Assembly: GCF_000517545.1 (NCBI RefSeq)
Contig: NZ_BAIV01000010.1
Location: forward strand, 62,001-126,000
Direction of reading: 5' to 3'
Source: Bacteroides reticulotermitis JCM 10512
GTDB taxonomy: Bacteria > Bacteroidota > Bacteroidia > Bacteroidales > Bacteroidaceae
Length of the DNA stretch: 64,000 bases
In this document: positions 37,415 through 48,332 of the stretch, in pieces
Position numbering within the stretch: the first letter of the stretch is position 1
How the letters are laid out: every line of letters starts with the position of its first letter
Notes under the pieces: generated by a model
What the model was told of the DNA's origin: nothing
Databases searched by the model: none
The model's input: only the letters and a program-made list of their open reading frames with translations
Program-made: the position numbers and the translations under genes

Positions 37415-38611
37415 ATGGTAAGAATAGACCTGAAACAACATCGACGCGAAGTAATAGGAGCAGGCATTGTACTGCTTATTCTCTTGGCAGGAGTCATGTC
37501 GATTTTCAAATGCTCTTCGTTTAATTCCAGCTTTGAAATAGCGGATGATTTGGGTGGAAATATATTCCCTTCTGCTATCCTGTCCGTTGCCACTACGGAT
37601 GCGCAAGTTATTAAACCTTCTGATTCTCTAGCACTGGGAAATCCGAAATCATGCATAGCAGTCCGGCTGAAATCCGGTGCTGCATATAGCCGGGTGCGAA
37701 TAGAAGTTGCGGAGACCCCTTTTTATTCTCGCTCGGTGTCGGAGTTCGTACTTGACAAAGCGCGGACAGAATATACGATCTATCCCGATATTATTTGGAA
37801 TTACGAAGCCTTGAAAAACAACGTTCAGGCCGAACCCATTAGTGTAGCTGTTACCGCTGAATTGAATGGAAAAGACTTGGGACAGCGCGTTCGTACATTC
37901 TCTGTGCGAAGCGTCAATGAATGCCTCCTGGGTTATGTTACCAACGGAGTGACATTCCATGATACCGGTATTTTCTTTGCTGCTTATGTCAATGAGGAGA
38001 ATCCAATGATCGACCAATTGCTTCGCGAAGCCCTGAATACCAAAATCGTGAATCGCTTTTTGGGTTATCAGAACTCGGCTAAGGGAGCGGTAGACAAACA
38101 AGTTTATGCCCTTTGGAATGTATTACAGAAACGTAAATTCCAATATAGCTCGGTCTCTAATACGAGCCTTTCTAGTAACGTTGTTTTCTCACAACGTGTA
38201 CGCACGTTCGATGATGCGTTGCAATCTTCGCAAATCAACTGTGTGGATGGTAGCGTTCTGTTTGCTTCCCTTCTTCGGGCTATCAATATTGAGCCGATTC
38301 TGGTTCGGACGCCCGGGCATATGTTTGTGGGCTATTACACCGATAACTCGCATAAAGAAAAGAACTTTCTTGAAACCACTATGATTGGCGATGTAGACCT
38401 CGACGACTTCTTTCCGGACGAGCAATTGGACTCTACGATGGTTGGAAAATCGCAGAACGAAATGTCATTGCTGACTTTTGATAAGTCCAAACAGTACGCG
38501 AATAAGAAATATAAGGATAATGAATCCGGTATCCATTCGGGCAGACTGAACTATATGTTTCTGGAAATATCCAAAGAAGTACGACGGAAAATTCAGCCAA
38601 TCGGAAAGTGA
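37415..38611 (+). CDS. membrane-anchored transglutaminase-like protein
   Basis: A 398-residue protein with one N-terminal membrane segment (residues 13-31, VIGAGIVLLILLAGVMSI) and the rest outside the cytoplasm. The C-terminal part is a transglutaminase-like fold: INCVDGSVLFASLLRAINIE with cysteine 276, then TPGHMFVGYY with histidine 302, and an acidic residue expected near 320-326. Such domains cleave or cross-link peptide bonds; here the target is unknown. The first half has no motif I recognise. It is followed 95 bases later by a DUF3805-like gene on the same strand. Confidence 0.7.
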   Translation: MVRIDLKQHRREVIGAGIVLLILLAGVMSIFKCSSFNSSFEIADDLGGNIFPSAILSVATTDAQVIKPSDSLALGNPKSCIAVRLKSGAAYSRVRIEVAETPFYSRSVSEFVLDKARTEYTIYPDIIWNYEALKNNVQAEPISVAVTAELNGKDLGQRVRTFSVRSVNECLLGYVTNGVTFHDTGIFFAAYVNEENPMIDQLLREALNTKIVNRFLGYQNSAKGAVDKQVYALWNVLQKRKFQYSSVSNTSLSSNVVFSQRVRTFDDALQSSQINCVDGSVLFASLLRAINIEPILVRTPGHMFVGYYTDNSHKEKNFLETTMIGDVDLDDFFPDEQLDSTMVGKSQNEMSLLTFDKSKQYANKKYKDNESGIHSGRLNYMFLEISKEVRRKIQPIGK

Positions 38612-38674
38612 ACCGCGCACGGTACACTTCTCTTAAATATCACGATCCTATTAGTATGTTTCTCTTTTTTGTTG

Positions 38675-38682
38675 TACATTTG
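38675..38682 (+). promoter_or_regulatory. -7 box of the DUF3805-like gene
   Basis: TACATTTG is a full TANNTTTG match 24 bases before the start. Confidence 0.5.
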
Positions 38683-38706
38683 TCCAACTTATAATCAACT
38701 CGTAGA

Positions 38707-39519
38707 ATGATGCAAGGTAAGAAATATATCTCTCCCGGAGCATGGTTTTCCATGATATATCCTTCGGATTGGAATGAGTTCGAAGACGGTGAGAACTCAT
38801 TTTTGTTCTATAATCCCGATGTTTGGACAGGAAACTTCCGAATATCCGCTTATAAAGGAAACGCTGATTATGGAAGCCAGACCGTTCGGCAGGAACTGAA
38901 GAATAACGACTCCGCTTCGCTAGTGAAGATAGGTACCTTAGCCTGTGCTTATAGCAAAGAGATGTTTCAGGAGGAAGGTACATACTATACCACCCATTTG
39001 TGGGTTACCGGTATAGACCACATCGCTTTCGAATGTTCGTTTACAGTACCCAAAGGAACAAGTGTGAGCGAAGCGGAAGCAATCATCGCTACCCTTGAGA
39101 TCCGTAAAGAGGGACAAAAGTATCCAGCCGAATTGATTCCGATTCGGTTGTTGGAAATCTATCAGGTAAATGAAAGCTATGAATGGGTGGTCTCTACGGT
39201 CAAGGAAAAACTGAAGAAAGATTTTCAGGGAATGGAAGATGACCTGGCTAAGTTGCAAGAGATTGTCGACAGTGGACTGATTGCTCCCAAAAAGCGGGAT
39301 GAGTGGATGGCTGTCGGTATTACAATCTGTATCATTCTTGCCAACGAGGTAGAGGGAGTAGAGTGGATGACCTTGATTGACGGAAACCGGGAAGCGCCCG
39401 TTTTGCAATATAATGGTCACCTGATCGACCCTATGAAACTGATATGGAGTAAAGTTAAGGCAGGGCAAGTCTGCGATGTGACTGAGACCTATCAGAGTGC
39501 TTTAAAAGACGAAAAGTGA
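38707..39519 (+). CDS. DUF3805/DUF3806-like protein
   Basis: A 270-residue soluble protein with no signal peptide. The N-terminal half (YISPGAWFSMIYPSDWNEFE, residues 7-26) resembles DUF3805, a PsbP-like fold; the C-terminal half (KRDEWMAVGITICIILANEV onward) resembles DUF3806. The biochemical role is unknown. It ends 14 bases before the ABC-F gene and is probably co-transcribed with it. Start codons at 38707 and 38710 are both possible. Confidence 0.65.
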   Translation: MMQGKKYISPGAWFSMIYPSDWNEFEDGENSFLFYNPDVWTGNFRISAYKGNADYGSQTVRQELKNNDSASLVKIGTLACAYSKEMFQEEGTYYTTHLWVTGIDHIAFECSFTVPKGTSVSEAEAIIATLEIRKEGQKYPAELIPIRLLEIYQVNESYEWVVSTVKEKLKKDFQGMEDDLAKLQEIVDSGLIAPKKRDEWMAVGITICIILANEVEGVEWMTLIDGNREAPVLQYNGHLIDPMKLIWSKVKAGQVCDVTETYQSALKDEK

Positions 39520-39533
39520 TGAATTAACCATAT

Positions 39534-41417
39534 ATGGCTGTAATACCTTATTTACAAATAGACAATCTGACTAAATCATTCGGCGATTTAGTTCTTCTTG
39601 AAAATAGTTCACTTGGCATAGCCGAAGGCCAGCGAGTAGGATTGATTGCCAAGAATGGCAGCGGAAAAACCACATTACTTAATGTTATTGCCGGCAAGGA
39701 GGGATATGATAGCGGAAACGTAGTTTTTCGCCGTGACCTGCGTGTAGGATATCTCGAACAAGATCCCCAGTACCCGGCGGAATTGACTGTGCTCGAAGCA
39801 TGCTTTCACCATGGTAACAGTACCGTGGAACTGATTAAGGAGTATGAACGGTGCATGGAGACCGAAGGACATCCGGGATTGGATGAGCTTTTGAATCGTA
39901 TGGATCAGGAGAAAGCCTGGGAGTATGAGCAAAAGGCGAAGCAGATTCTGACTCAATTAAAGATACGCAACTTCGACCAACAAGTAAAACAACTTTCGGG
40001 CGGACAGCTCAAGCGGGTAGCTTTGGCAAACACGTTAATAACGGAGCCGGATTTCCTCATTTTGGATGAACCGACCAACCACTTGGACCTGGATATGACC
40101 GAATGGCTTGAGGAATATCTCCGTCGGACAAATCTCAGTCTGTTGATGGTAACGCACGACCGTTATTTCCTCGATCGCGTTTGTTCGGAAATTGTTGAAA
40201 TAGATAATCGTCAGATATATCAATATAAAGGTAATTATAGTTATTATCTGGAGAAACGGCAGGAACGCGTCGATTCGAAAAACGTTGAGATAGAGCGCGC
40301 CAACAACCTTTATCGTACGGAGTTGGATTGGATGAGGCGTATGCCACAAGCTCGTGGCCACAAAGCCCGTTATCGTGAAGACGCTTTTTATGAATTGGAA
40401 AAAGTTGCCAAGCAGCGTTTCAATACCGATAATGTGAAGTTGGAGGTAAAAGCGTCTTATATAGGAAGTAAAATCTTTGAGGCCGATCACTTATGCAAAC
40501 GTTTCGATGATCTGACGATACTGGATGATTTCTCCTACATCTTTTCTCGCTATGAGAAAATGGGAATTGTAGGGAATAACGGTACCGGTAAGTCTACTTT
40601 TATCAAGATACTGCTGGGGCAGGTAAAGCCTGATAGCGGTACGGTAGATGTAGGGGAGACGGTCCGCTTTGGTTATTACTCGCAGGACGGATTGCAATTT
40701 GATGAGCAAATGAAGGTTATTGATGTCATTCAGGACATTGCCGAAGTTATCGAACTAGGTAATGGGAAGAAACTGAGTGCGTCTCAATTCCTTCAGCATT
40801 TTCTGTTTACTCCTGAAACCCAACATAACTACGTCTCTAAACTCAGTGGGGGAGAGCGTCGCCGGCTTTACTTATGTACAGTCTTGATGCGTAACCCGAA
40901 CTTCCTGGTCTTAGACGAACCTACCAATGACCTCGACATCATAACCCTGAATGTACTCGAAGAGTATTTGCAAAGTTTCAAAGGATGCGTGATTGTCGTA
41001 TCCCACGACCGCTACTTTATGGATAAGGTAGTCGACCATTTGCTTGTGTTCAACGGACAGGGTGATATACGCGACTTCCCCGGGAATTATAGCGATTACC
41101 GCGACTGGAAAGAGGCCAAATCCCAAAAAGAGAAAGAAGCAGAGAAGCCGCAAGAGGAAAAGACAGTTCGCGTTCGTTTGAATGAAAAGCGGAAGATGAG
41201 TTTCAAGGAAAAACGAGAGTTCGAACAGTTGGAACAAGAAATTGCTGATCTGGAAGTAGAAAAAGAACAGATCGAACAGTCACTTTGCAGCGGTACGCTT
41301 TCGGTAGATGAGTTGACCGAGAAGTCGAAGCGTTTGCCTGAGGTAAACGATCTTATTGACGAAAAGACGATGCGCTGGTTGGAGTTGAGTGAAATAGAGG
41401 CTAATCTATCTGCTTGA
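39534..41417 (+). CDS. ABC-F family ATPase, Uup type
   Basis: A 627-residue cytoplasmic ABC-F protein with two cassettes: first Walker A AKNGSGKTT, LSGGQLKRV, ILDEPTNHLDLD; second GNNGTGKST, LSGGERRRL, VLDEPTNDLDI. A linker with RMPQARGHKARYREDAFYEL lies between, and a coiled-coil tail rich in Glu/Lys (residues 530-625) fits Uup, which in E. coli affects ribosome assembly and DNA stability. It differs clearly from the shorter ABC-F at 2729-4324 (531 residues, no such tail), so the window holds two different types. Confidence 0.88.
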   Translation: MAVIPYLQIDNLTKSFGDLVLLENSSLGIAEGQRVGLIAKNGSGKTTLLNVIAGKEGYDSGNVVFRRDLRVGYLEQDPQYPAELTVLEACFHHGNSTVELIKEYERCMETEGHPGLDELLNRMDQEKAWEYEQKAKQILTQLKIRNFDQQVKQLSGGQLKRVALANTLITEPDFLILDEPTNHLDLDMTEWLEEYLRRTNLSLLMVTHDRYFLDRVCSEIVEIDNRQIYQYKGNYSYYLEKRQERVDSKNVEIERANNLYRTELDWMRRMPQARGHKARYREDAFYELEKVAKQRFNTDNVKLEVKASYIGSKIFEADHLCKRFDDLTILDDFSYIFSRYEKMGIVGNNGTGKSTFIKILLGQVKPDSGTVDVGETVRFGYYSQDGLQFDEQMKVIDVIQDIAEVIELGNGKKLSASQFLQHFLFTPETQHNYVSKLSGGERRRLYLCTVLMRNPNFLVLDEPTNDLDIITLNVLEEYLQSFKGCVIVVSHDRYFMDKVVDHLLVFNGQGDIRDFPGNYSDYRDWKEAKSQKEKEAEKPQEEKTVRVRLNEKRKMSFKEKREFEQLEQEIADLEVEKEQIEQSLCSGTLSVDELTEKSKRLPEVNDLIDEKTMRWLELSEIEANLSA

Positions 41418-41469
41418 GCTTACGATTCGCCTGCTTATTAACCTAATTACTAAACCATATACTTGCCGT

Positions 41470-42309
41470 ATGACCAACCTGACCAACTACCATAGCCACT
41501 GCCTGTATTGTGACGGGCGGGCGAGCATGGATGAATTTATTCGATTTGCCGTTAGCGAAGGATTTACGTCTTATGGGATCTCCTCCCATGCTCCGCTTCC
41601 GTTTGCTACTGCATGGACTATGGAGCGGGATTGCATGGACGATTATCTTGCTGAGTTTCGTCGTTTAAAGGAGAAATATGCTGATCAAATCGAGTTGGTG
41701 ATTGGGCTTGAAATCGATTATTTGAATGAAGAAAGCCATCCGGGTATCCCTTATTTTCAGAAGTTGCCACTTGACTACCGGATAGGTTCCGTGCATATGC
41801 TGTACAATCCTGAAGGTACAATAGTCGACATCGATACGCCGGCTGATGTGTATCGTGGCTTGGTGGACACCCATTTCGAGGGAGATTTAGACTCTGTGAT
41901 TCGTCTTTATTATAGCCGACTGCGTCGTATGGTTGAGCTGGGAGGCTTCGATATTGTGGGGCATGCAGATAAGATGCATTACAATGCGTCTCTTTATCGG
42001 CCGGGCTTGTTGGATGAATCTTGGTACGATCTCCTGGTGAGTGATTATTTTGCAGAAATAGCCCGTCGGCAATATATTGTTGAGATTAATACTAAGGCCT
42101 ATCATACACTGGGGACTTTTTATCCGAACGAACGCTATTTCCCTTTATTCAAGGAATTGGGAATACGGGTACAGGTTAATAGTGACGCTCATTATCCGGA
42201 ACGAATAAACTCCGGGCGTCCCGAGGCTTTGGCGGCTTTGAAAACCGCCGGCTTTGATTCGGTGATCGAATGGCATCAAGGTGGTTGGGTAGAGGTTTCA
42301 ATTCAATAA
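41470..42309 (+). CDS. PHP-family phosphatase, histidinol-phosphatase-like
   Basis: A 279-residue metal-dependent phosphoesterase of the PHP superfamily. Metal ligands are visible in NYHSHCLYCDG at the N-terminus, ISSHAP, IGLEIDYL, IGSVHML, VGHADKMHY and VQVNSDAHYPE. These match the HisJ-type histidinol phosphatase, which removes phosphate from histidinol phosphate. No other histidine gene is adjacent, so the assignment rests on family only. It ends at a strong hairpin and converges with the HTCS gene. Confidence 0.82.
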   Translation: MTNLTNYHSHCLYCDGRASMDEFIRFAVSEGFTSYGISSHAPLPFATAWTMERDCMDDYLAEFRRLKEKYADQIELVIGLEIDYLNEESHPGIPYFQKLPLDYRIGSVHMLYNPEGTIVDIDTPADVYRGLVDTHFEGDLDSVIRLYYSRLRRMVELGGFDIVGHADKMHYNASLYRPGLLDESWYDLLVSDYFAEIARRQYIVEINTKAYHTLGTFYPNERYFPLFKELGIRVQVNSDAHYPERINSGRPEALAALKTAGFDSVIEWHQGGWVEVSIQ

Positions 42310-42313
42310 AGAA

Positions 42314-42351
42314 GAGTGGCAAAAAGAAAACACCTTTTCTTTTTGCCACTC
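42314..42351 (+). terminator. terminator after the PHP gene
   Basis: A perfect 17-pair stem (GAGTGGCAAAAAG... at 42314-42330; complement at 42335-42351) with a 4-base loop, 4 bases after the stop codon. Confidence 0.75.
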
Positions 42352-42352
42352 C

Positions 42353-42401
42353 ATTGCCACTTGTTTTTGTAAGACTAATGGGGGGATCGACAAGTGGCAA
42401 T
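42353..42401. repeat. second hairpin reusing the GTGGCAA word
   Basis: ATTGCCACTTGT (42353) and ACAAGTGGCAAT (42390) form a perfect 12-pair stem with a 25-base loop. It shares GTGGCAA/TTGCCAC with the terminator directly before it. The gap 42402-42807 that follows shows nothing I recognise. Confidence 0.6.
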
Positions 42402-42807
42402 AAACAAATGGAGGGATATTTGAATTTCGTGCAATAGTCATATTCCACGAACGTCTATTTTAAGTCCACTCCGACTGTCTGTCATCGCATAAATGTATGG
42501 ATGATTTCGCTTTTTTTTGAACAGAATCAAAGAACGTTTTAGTTAGCCTAGTATTACTTCTTTTATTTTTTCTTTCTTTCTTTGGGAACCGTTTGCTCCT
42601 TGAAAGTCGTCCCACTCGCCATTTTATTGAAGGACAAGTGAGAACTGGTTTGGGGGCTAATATATATAAGGTCGCATTTGTGTTTATACCTCACGAGGTG
42701 AATGTGTGTATCTATTAAAAGCAACATTACAAAGGAAAGGCTTTTTTTGCAAAGATAGGTGCCCAAAATATACATCTCATGTGCTTTATGCGTACAAATC
42801 GTTTTTT

Positions 42808-45800
42808 TTACTCATCTATATACTCTTCACCATGATCTGTATCCGATTCATCCTCTTTTTTATTTCTTCTGAAAGCTTGTGGAACGACCTGATATTTCTC
42901 TTTAAAACATCTACTGAACTGTCGGGGAGAAGAGAATCCCAGTCGATCGGATATCTCCGAAACATTTAACTCCGGATTTTCCCGAAGCATTAGCGCTGCT
43001 CGCTTCAGGCGGATTGTTATGATGAACTCATACGGAGTCTGTCCGGTGATGTCTTTCAGTTTGGTGAATAGTTTGGTACGTGCAATTCCAACCTCTTTAG
43101 CTAGAATGTTGACATTGAAATCGACATTGTCAAGATGCTGCTCAATCACATTCATTGCCTTATCTACCAGTTCTTTATCTAAAGGATTGGTCGCTAATAT
43201 TTGCGGTGTAGCGGATGGTTGTTGACTGAATTTCTCTTGCAACACAATACGGTTGTTTACTAGATTGTTGCACCTCGATAGCAAGATGTTGATATTAAAT
43301 GGTTTGGTAATATAGTCGTCCGCTCCGGTGCGCAACCCTTCCAGGTTATGTTCTGTCGAAGTTTGGGCAGTTAGCAGTACGACCGGGATGTGGCAAGTCT
43401 CTATCTGTTCTTTAATTCGTTTGCATAGCTCTGTACCCGACATTTCCGGCATGACTACATCACTCAACACAATGTGCGGATGATCGGACAACGTTTTTTC
43501 CCATCCCTCTTGCCCGTTGGAAGCTGTTATTACGGTATAGAACGGTGTGAAAAGCTTGACAAGCATCTCTTTCAGTGACTCGTTATCTTCCACAATTAAG
43601 ATCTTAATCTCTCTTCTTTTACCGGAAAGCTTTCGATCGGGCTCTCGTTGTTGAGTATTTCCTGTTCGTCCAGTAGGCCGTCAAGGGCATAGGTTTCTTC
43701 AGGCAGCGAAGAAAAAGAGTCTTGAACATTATTCGTAAGCTGTTCGGAAGTAAAATGCTCTTTGCCTGTTTTAAGATGTATACAGAAGGTAGAACCTTCT
43801 CCCGGTTCGCTAAATACCTCGATCGTGCCATGATGCAACTCTACAATGCCTTTACTAAGTGATAATCCGATTCCGGTACCAGTTAGCAACGATTCTACCT
43901 GATCCACCTGATAAAAGCGTTCGAATATGCGTTGTATGTTTTCAGAATCGATGCCACAGCCATTGTCAGTTACTTCTATAATAACTTCCTGGTTCCCTTT
44001 GCGTACCGATACGGATATTTCGCCTCCTTCTTTGGAGTATTTAAAAGCATTCGATAGCAAATTATTAATAACTTTCTGCATTTGCTTCGTATCATACCAA
44101 GCCGGCAGATTATCGTGGCTTTTGTAGAAATTCAGGGTGATATTCCTTTGTATGGCATATTCTTGGAAAAGGAGGTAAATCTCATAAACGAAGCTTACCG
44201 TATTATGTTCACTGACTTTGATGAGCATATGTCCTTGTTCCTGTTTGCGGAAATCAAGTAGTTCGGTGACCAATTCTCGCAGTTGCAGGCTGTTCTTATA
44301 CACGCCTAATATCTTATTGTAGACGATTGGCGTGAACGAACGAATTTGCAATAACATTTCCATCTGTCCGATAATCAATGTCAATGGCGTACGGAACTCG
44401 TGTGATATATTGGTGAAGAAACGCAGCTTGGCTTGGTTGAGATGTTCGATGTCTTCGGCATGTTTCTTTTCGTACTTCAGTGATTCCTGTAACTTAATAC
44501 GATGATTATAAACTCGAATCAGATAAAAAGAAATCAGGCTAATGCCTAGTGCATATAAGAGATAAGCCCATATTGTCAGGTAAAAAGGTGGAAGAATCTC
44601 GATGTGTAGTTTACTTTCGGGAACAAACGGATTGTTTTTGGCCCGAACGATGAGTGTATAGCTTCCCGGGTTTAGGTTGGTGTACGTAATATTGTGCTGT
44701 CCCCGTGTACTAGTCCAAACTCGGGAGAATCCTTCCAGATAAAACTCCATCTCATCTTTGTTGTAAGGAATATAGTTGGAAGTCGTATACTCAATGCTGA
44801 ACATCGACTGATTATGTTTTAGGACTAGCTTATCTGTGTATTCCAACGTTTTATCCAGAATCTGCGTTTGGTCGTTTACTTCAACCTCCTCGCCGTTGAC
44901 AAACAGTCGGAAAGGATGGATCTCATATTTCTGCCAGGTGCGATCTATGTCCTTCTCACGGAAAGCGATCATACCGTTCATACCACCTATATATATGTCC
45001 CCATTGGAGGCTTTGAACAATGCACGCTCGTTTGTTGCCGATAAAGGTACGCCAACCCCTCGGTTGTAGTTGGTAAATGTGCGGGTCGCATAGTCCAGTA
45101 TAGAGAAACCAACGTCCGTGATAAACAAAAGTCTTTCGGGTGACAGCTCGCACACATCATAGATGCAGTTGCTTTCGATACCGTTTTTTTGTTGGTCCAG
45201 ATTTTCAAAGTCGTCCGTTTCGTATCGGTAGATGTCTATCCCGGCTTCACTGGTGCATATCCAGAGCCTTTTCTGGCTGTCTTGGAAAATGCGATTGATA
45301 CTGTTGCTGCTCAGGCTTTGTTTGAGAGCCGGGTTATGCTTATAGTTTTTAGTTGCGTGTGTGTCGAAGTGATAGCTATAAATACCCTCTCCATTGCCGG
45401 TAGCCCATAGTGTATTGCAATGGTCTACACACAGTGTATTGGCCATAGCGATGTTATAGGGTTCCTTATGCAAGATAAGTTCGCTTTTCCCATTCTCCGG
45501 ATTAAAGATGCACACGCCTGCATGAGTTGCCAAAATCAGTTTCTTTTTATAGGGAACAATGTCTCTGATCGTGTTTGAGGGCAGTGAACTCTGGGATTCC
45601 CGGTTCGATTGATAATGTGTGAACTGCTCGCTACGAAGATCTAATTTGTTTAACCCTCCTAAATGAGTTCCGATCCATAGAATGTTGTTCTTTGAATCAT
45701 GATACAACGATTTAACATTGTCTTGTGAAAGACTGTTTTTATACTTATCATGTTTAAACCATTGGAAAGTACCCTCTCCGGGCGTATATTTGTTAACCCC

Positions 45801-46867
45801 ACCGCCTTCGGTACCAATCCATAGGTTGTGTTGGTTGTCTTCTACAATAGGAGCTACAATCGGGAAACTGAGCCTTCGGCTTCGACTTTAGAAACCTGGA
45901 TATGGTGATAGACTTGATATTGGGGAGTGAAATAGTTAACTCCTCCGAAGTAAGTTCCGATCCATACGGTTCCTTGTTCGTCACAGAGCAAGCTCCAGAT
46001 CGAAGAGTGAGTCAGGCTGTGTTCTCTTTCACTTTTCTGGTAGCAACTGAAAGTACCTGAATGTGTATTAAAACGGTTTAGCCCATTAAATGTGCCAACC
46101 CACATATTACCTTGTTTATCTTCGCAAAAGCTACGTACAAAGTTAGAGCTGATACTTTTTGGGTCCGACTCTGTATGCAGGTAATTCTTCATTGAATTAC
46201 CATCCATCACATAAAGTCCGTTTTCCCAGGTCCCGATCCAGAACCGTCCAACAGAATCTTGGAATATATTGATAACGTTGACTTTGGGGAGCAACTGAGT
46301 TAGCTTTTTCTGCTTATCCAAGCGAAACAGTCCATGTTCTTCGGTCCCGATCAACATATAATCGTCGCATACATAAAGTGCACCGATGTTCGAGCAGTTG
46401 TTCAGGGTATAGTAAGGTTCAAACTGCTTTCCGTTGTGGCGATAAATGTGAGAATCCTTGGTTACATACAGATCTTTATGATAATGCATAGCGCGTATGT
46501 ATCCTTGTATCAAAGTCGTAAACTGGTTATTGGTTGTATTAAGTGCCGACACACCTTTCGGAGTCATGAAGTAAACTTCATCCTTGCCATTTCCGGTTAT
46601 TTTTTGTATATTGTTGAAGATTAAACTATTCGGATCACTTTTGTGGGATTTATAAGTGATAAACTCATTTCCATTATAAAGGTTAACCCCGTTGCGTGTT
46701 CCTATCCAGATGTAACCCTTAGCGTCTTGATAAAGGCTGATGACTGAATTATTAGAGAGTCCATTCTCAGTAACCAGATGATTAAATGATATTTCTTGAG
46801 AATATACATCGGTTAAACAGAGTAGTGAAAAAATAATGATTGCGAGTGTTGATTTAATATATTTCAT
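42808..46867 (-). pseudogene. hybrid two-component system regulator (HTCS), frame broken twice
   Basis: One membrane protein of about 1,350 residues that senses an oligosaccharide in the periplasm and activates the adjoining locus. Piece 1 (46867-45854) has a signal peptide and Reg_prop blade repeats (IWIGTRNGVNLY, MWVGTFNGLNRF, VWIGTYFGGVNYF). Piece 2 (about 45860-43596) has more blades, a Y_Y_Y domain, a membrane segment (LPPFYLTIWAYLLYALGISL), HisKA (NISHEFRTPLTLIIG) and ATPase motifs (DNGCGI, GTGIGLSLSK). Piece 3 (about 43610-42808) has a receiver (VLSDVVMPEMSG, YITKPF) and an AraC output (DRLGFSSPRQFSRCFKEKY). Losing one base near 45860 and one near 43605 explains both splits. It is divergent from the GH88-SusC-SusD genes. 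Confidence 0.88.
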
Positions 46868-46899
46868 AGTGTTCCTTAAGGTTTATGTTGAAAATAAGG

Positions 46900-46907
46900 C
46901 AAATATA
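46900..46907 (-). promoter_or_regulatory. HTCS -7 box
   Basis: On the minus strand TATATTTG is a full TANNTTTG match 32 bases before the HTCS start. Confidence 0.55.
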
Positions 46908-46944
46908 TATTTTTTTATCGGTTTTTCGGCCTTTTAATGTTACC

Positions 46945-47014
46945 TTTTTGTACATTATATGTGCTTTTTTTGTACAAACTTTGTTTGTGAGGTGTCTGTA
47001 CATATCTTGTACAT
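46945..47014 (+). promoter_or_regulatory. candidate HTCS operator (repeated TGTACA)
   Basis: TTTTTGTACA occurs at 46945 and 46967 (22 bases apart), and TGTACAT at 46997 and 47008 (11 bases apart). These four sites precede the -7 box at 47055, where an activator would bind. The spacings of 11 and 22 put pairs of sites on one face of the helix. TGTACA also occurs at 61107 upstream of the second GH88. Confidence 0.5.
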
Positions 47015-47054
47015 CGTTTGAATTTATTAGACTGCCTCTTTAGAATATGCGGGC

Positions 47055-47062
47055 TATATTTG
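47055..47062 (+). promoter_or_regulatory. -7 box of the GH88-SusC-SusD operon
   Basis: TATATTTG is a full TANNTTTG match about 30 bases before the GH88 gene and 40 bases after the last TGTACAT site. Confidence 0.55.
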
Positions 47063-47090
47063 CCATATAAACTTAAAAAATAACAATGTA

Positions 47091-48305
47091 ATGCGTATGA
47101 AAAACACTTTATGGCTATTTGTTGGTACCTTCCTTTTATGGGTGTCGATGAGCGGATGTAAAACGAAAACATTAAATCAGGATGTTGGCCTGATTGCTGA
47201 TAATATAGCAAATGCTGTGTCTCAGTATTCATTGCAAACGGATGTGATTGAACATAGTGGTGGAATATTGAATCCTCGCACTATTGATGATAAGGGAGAG
47301 GTCATTTACGTTCCTTTCGACGATTGGACCAGTGGATTCTTTCCGGGTAGCATGTGGTATATGTACCAGCTCACCGGAGATAAAAAGTGGAAAACGTTGG
47401 GACAGAAATATACGGAAGCTATCGACTCCGTACAATACCTGACCTGGCATCATGATGTCGGCTTTATGGCGGGATGTAGTTTTCTGAACGGAATGCGATT
47501 AGGTGACATCGACTATACACCAATCGTTGTACAGGCAGCTCGCTCACTGGCTACTCGCTTTCGTCCGGAGGCGGGTGTTATTCAGTCATGGGATTCGGAT
47601 AAAGGATGGCAGGCCAAACGCGGATGGAAATGTCCCGTGATTATTGATAACATGATGAACCTGGAACTATTGTTCGAGGCTACTCGTCTTTCAGGTGACT
47701 CTACCTATTATAATATAGCAGTTAGCCATGCCGATAAAACGTTGGAAAATCATTTTCGCGCAGACAATAGCTGTTATCATGTAGTCGACTATGATCCGGA
47801 AACCGGAGCCGTACGTGGCAAACAGACCGCACAAGGTTATGCCGACGAGTCATCGTGGGCGAGGGGACAGGCTTGGGCATTTTATGGCTATACTATGTGT
47901 TATCGTTATAAGCATAATCCCGCTTATTTAGATCAGGCACTCAAAATCTATAACTTCATATTTACGAATAAGAATCTTCCTGCTGACTTGATACCTTACT
48001 GGGACTTTGATGCACTCAATATACCGAATGAACCTCGGGATGTATCGGCTGCTACCGTAACAGCTTCCGCTTTATATGAACTGCATACCTATCTATCGGA
48101 TGCAAAGTATAAAGAAACGGCCGACAAAATCATAGAGAGCTTGAGCACTCCTGCGTATAGAGCACCCGTCGGTACAAATGGAAACTTTATCCTGATGCAC
48201 TCTGTGGGAAGTATACCGCATGGTGCCGAAATCGATGCTCCGCTGAATTATGCTGATTACTATTTCTTGGAAGCCTTAATCAGAAAACGTGACTTAGAAA
48301 AATAA
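47091..48305 (+). CDS. GH88 unsaturated glucuronyl hydrolase
   Basis: A 404-residue exported enzyme that removes the unsaturated uronic acid left at the end of oligosaccharides by polysaccharide lyases. The lipoprotein signal ends in MSGC near residue 23. The GH88 barrel has FDDWTSGFFPGSMWYMYQL, HHDVGFMAGCSFLNG, WKCPVIIDNMMNLELLFEAT (with a catalytic aspartate) and DESSWARGQAWAFYGY. It is first in the operon, 27 bases before the SusC gene. ATG codons at 47091 and 47097 are both possible. With the lyase downstream it fits breakdown of glycosaminoglycan-type chains. A damaged second copy lies at 61246. Confidence 0.9.
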   Translation: MRMKNTLWLFVGTFLLWVSMSGCKTKTLNQDVGLIADNIANAVSQYSLQTDVIEHSGGILNPRTIDDKGEVIYVPFDDWTSGFFPGSMWYMYQLTGDKKWKTLGQKYTEAIDSVQYLTWHHDVGFMAGCSFLNGMRLGDIDYTPIVVQAARSLATRFRPEAGVIQSWDSDKGWQAKRGWKCPVIIDNMMNLELLFEATRLSGDSTYYNIAVSHADKTLENHFRADNSCYHVVDYDPETGAVRGKQTAQGYADESSWARGQAWAFYGYTMCYRYKHNPAYLDQALKIYNFIFTNKNLPADLIPYWDFDALNIPNEPRDVSAATVTASALYELHTYLSDAKYKETADKIIESLSTPAYRAPVGTNGNFILMHSVGSIPHGAEIDAPLNYADYYFLEALIRKRDLEK

Positions 48306-48332
48306 TACTTATCAGAACCAATTATCATACTT

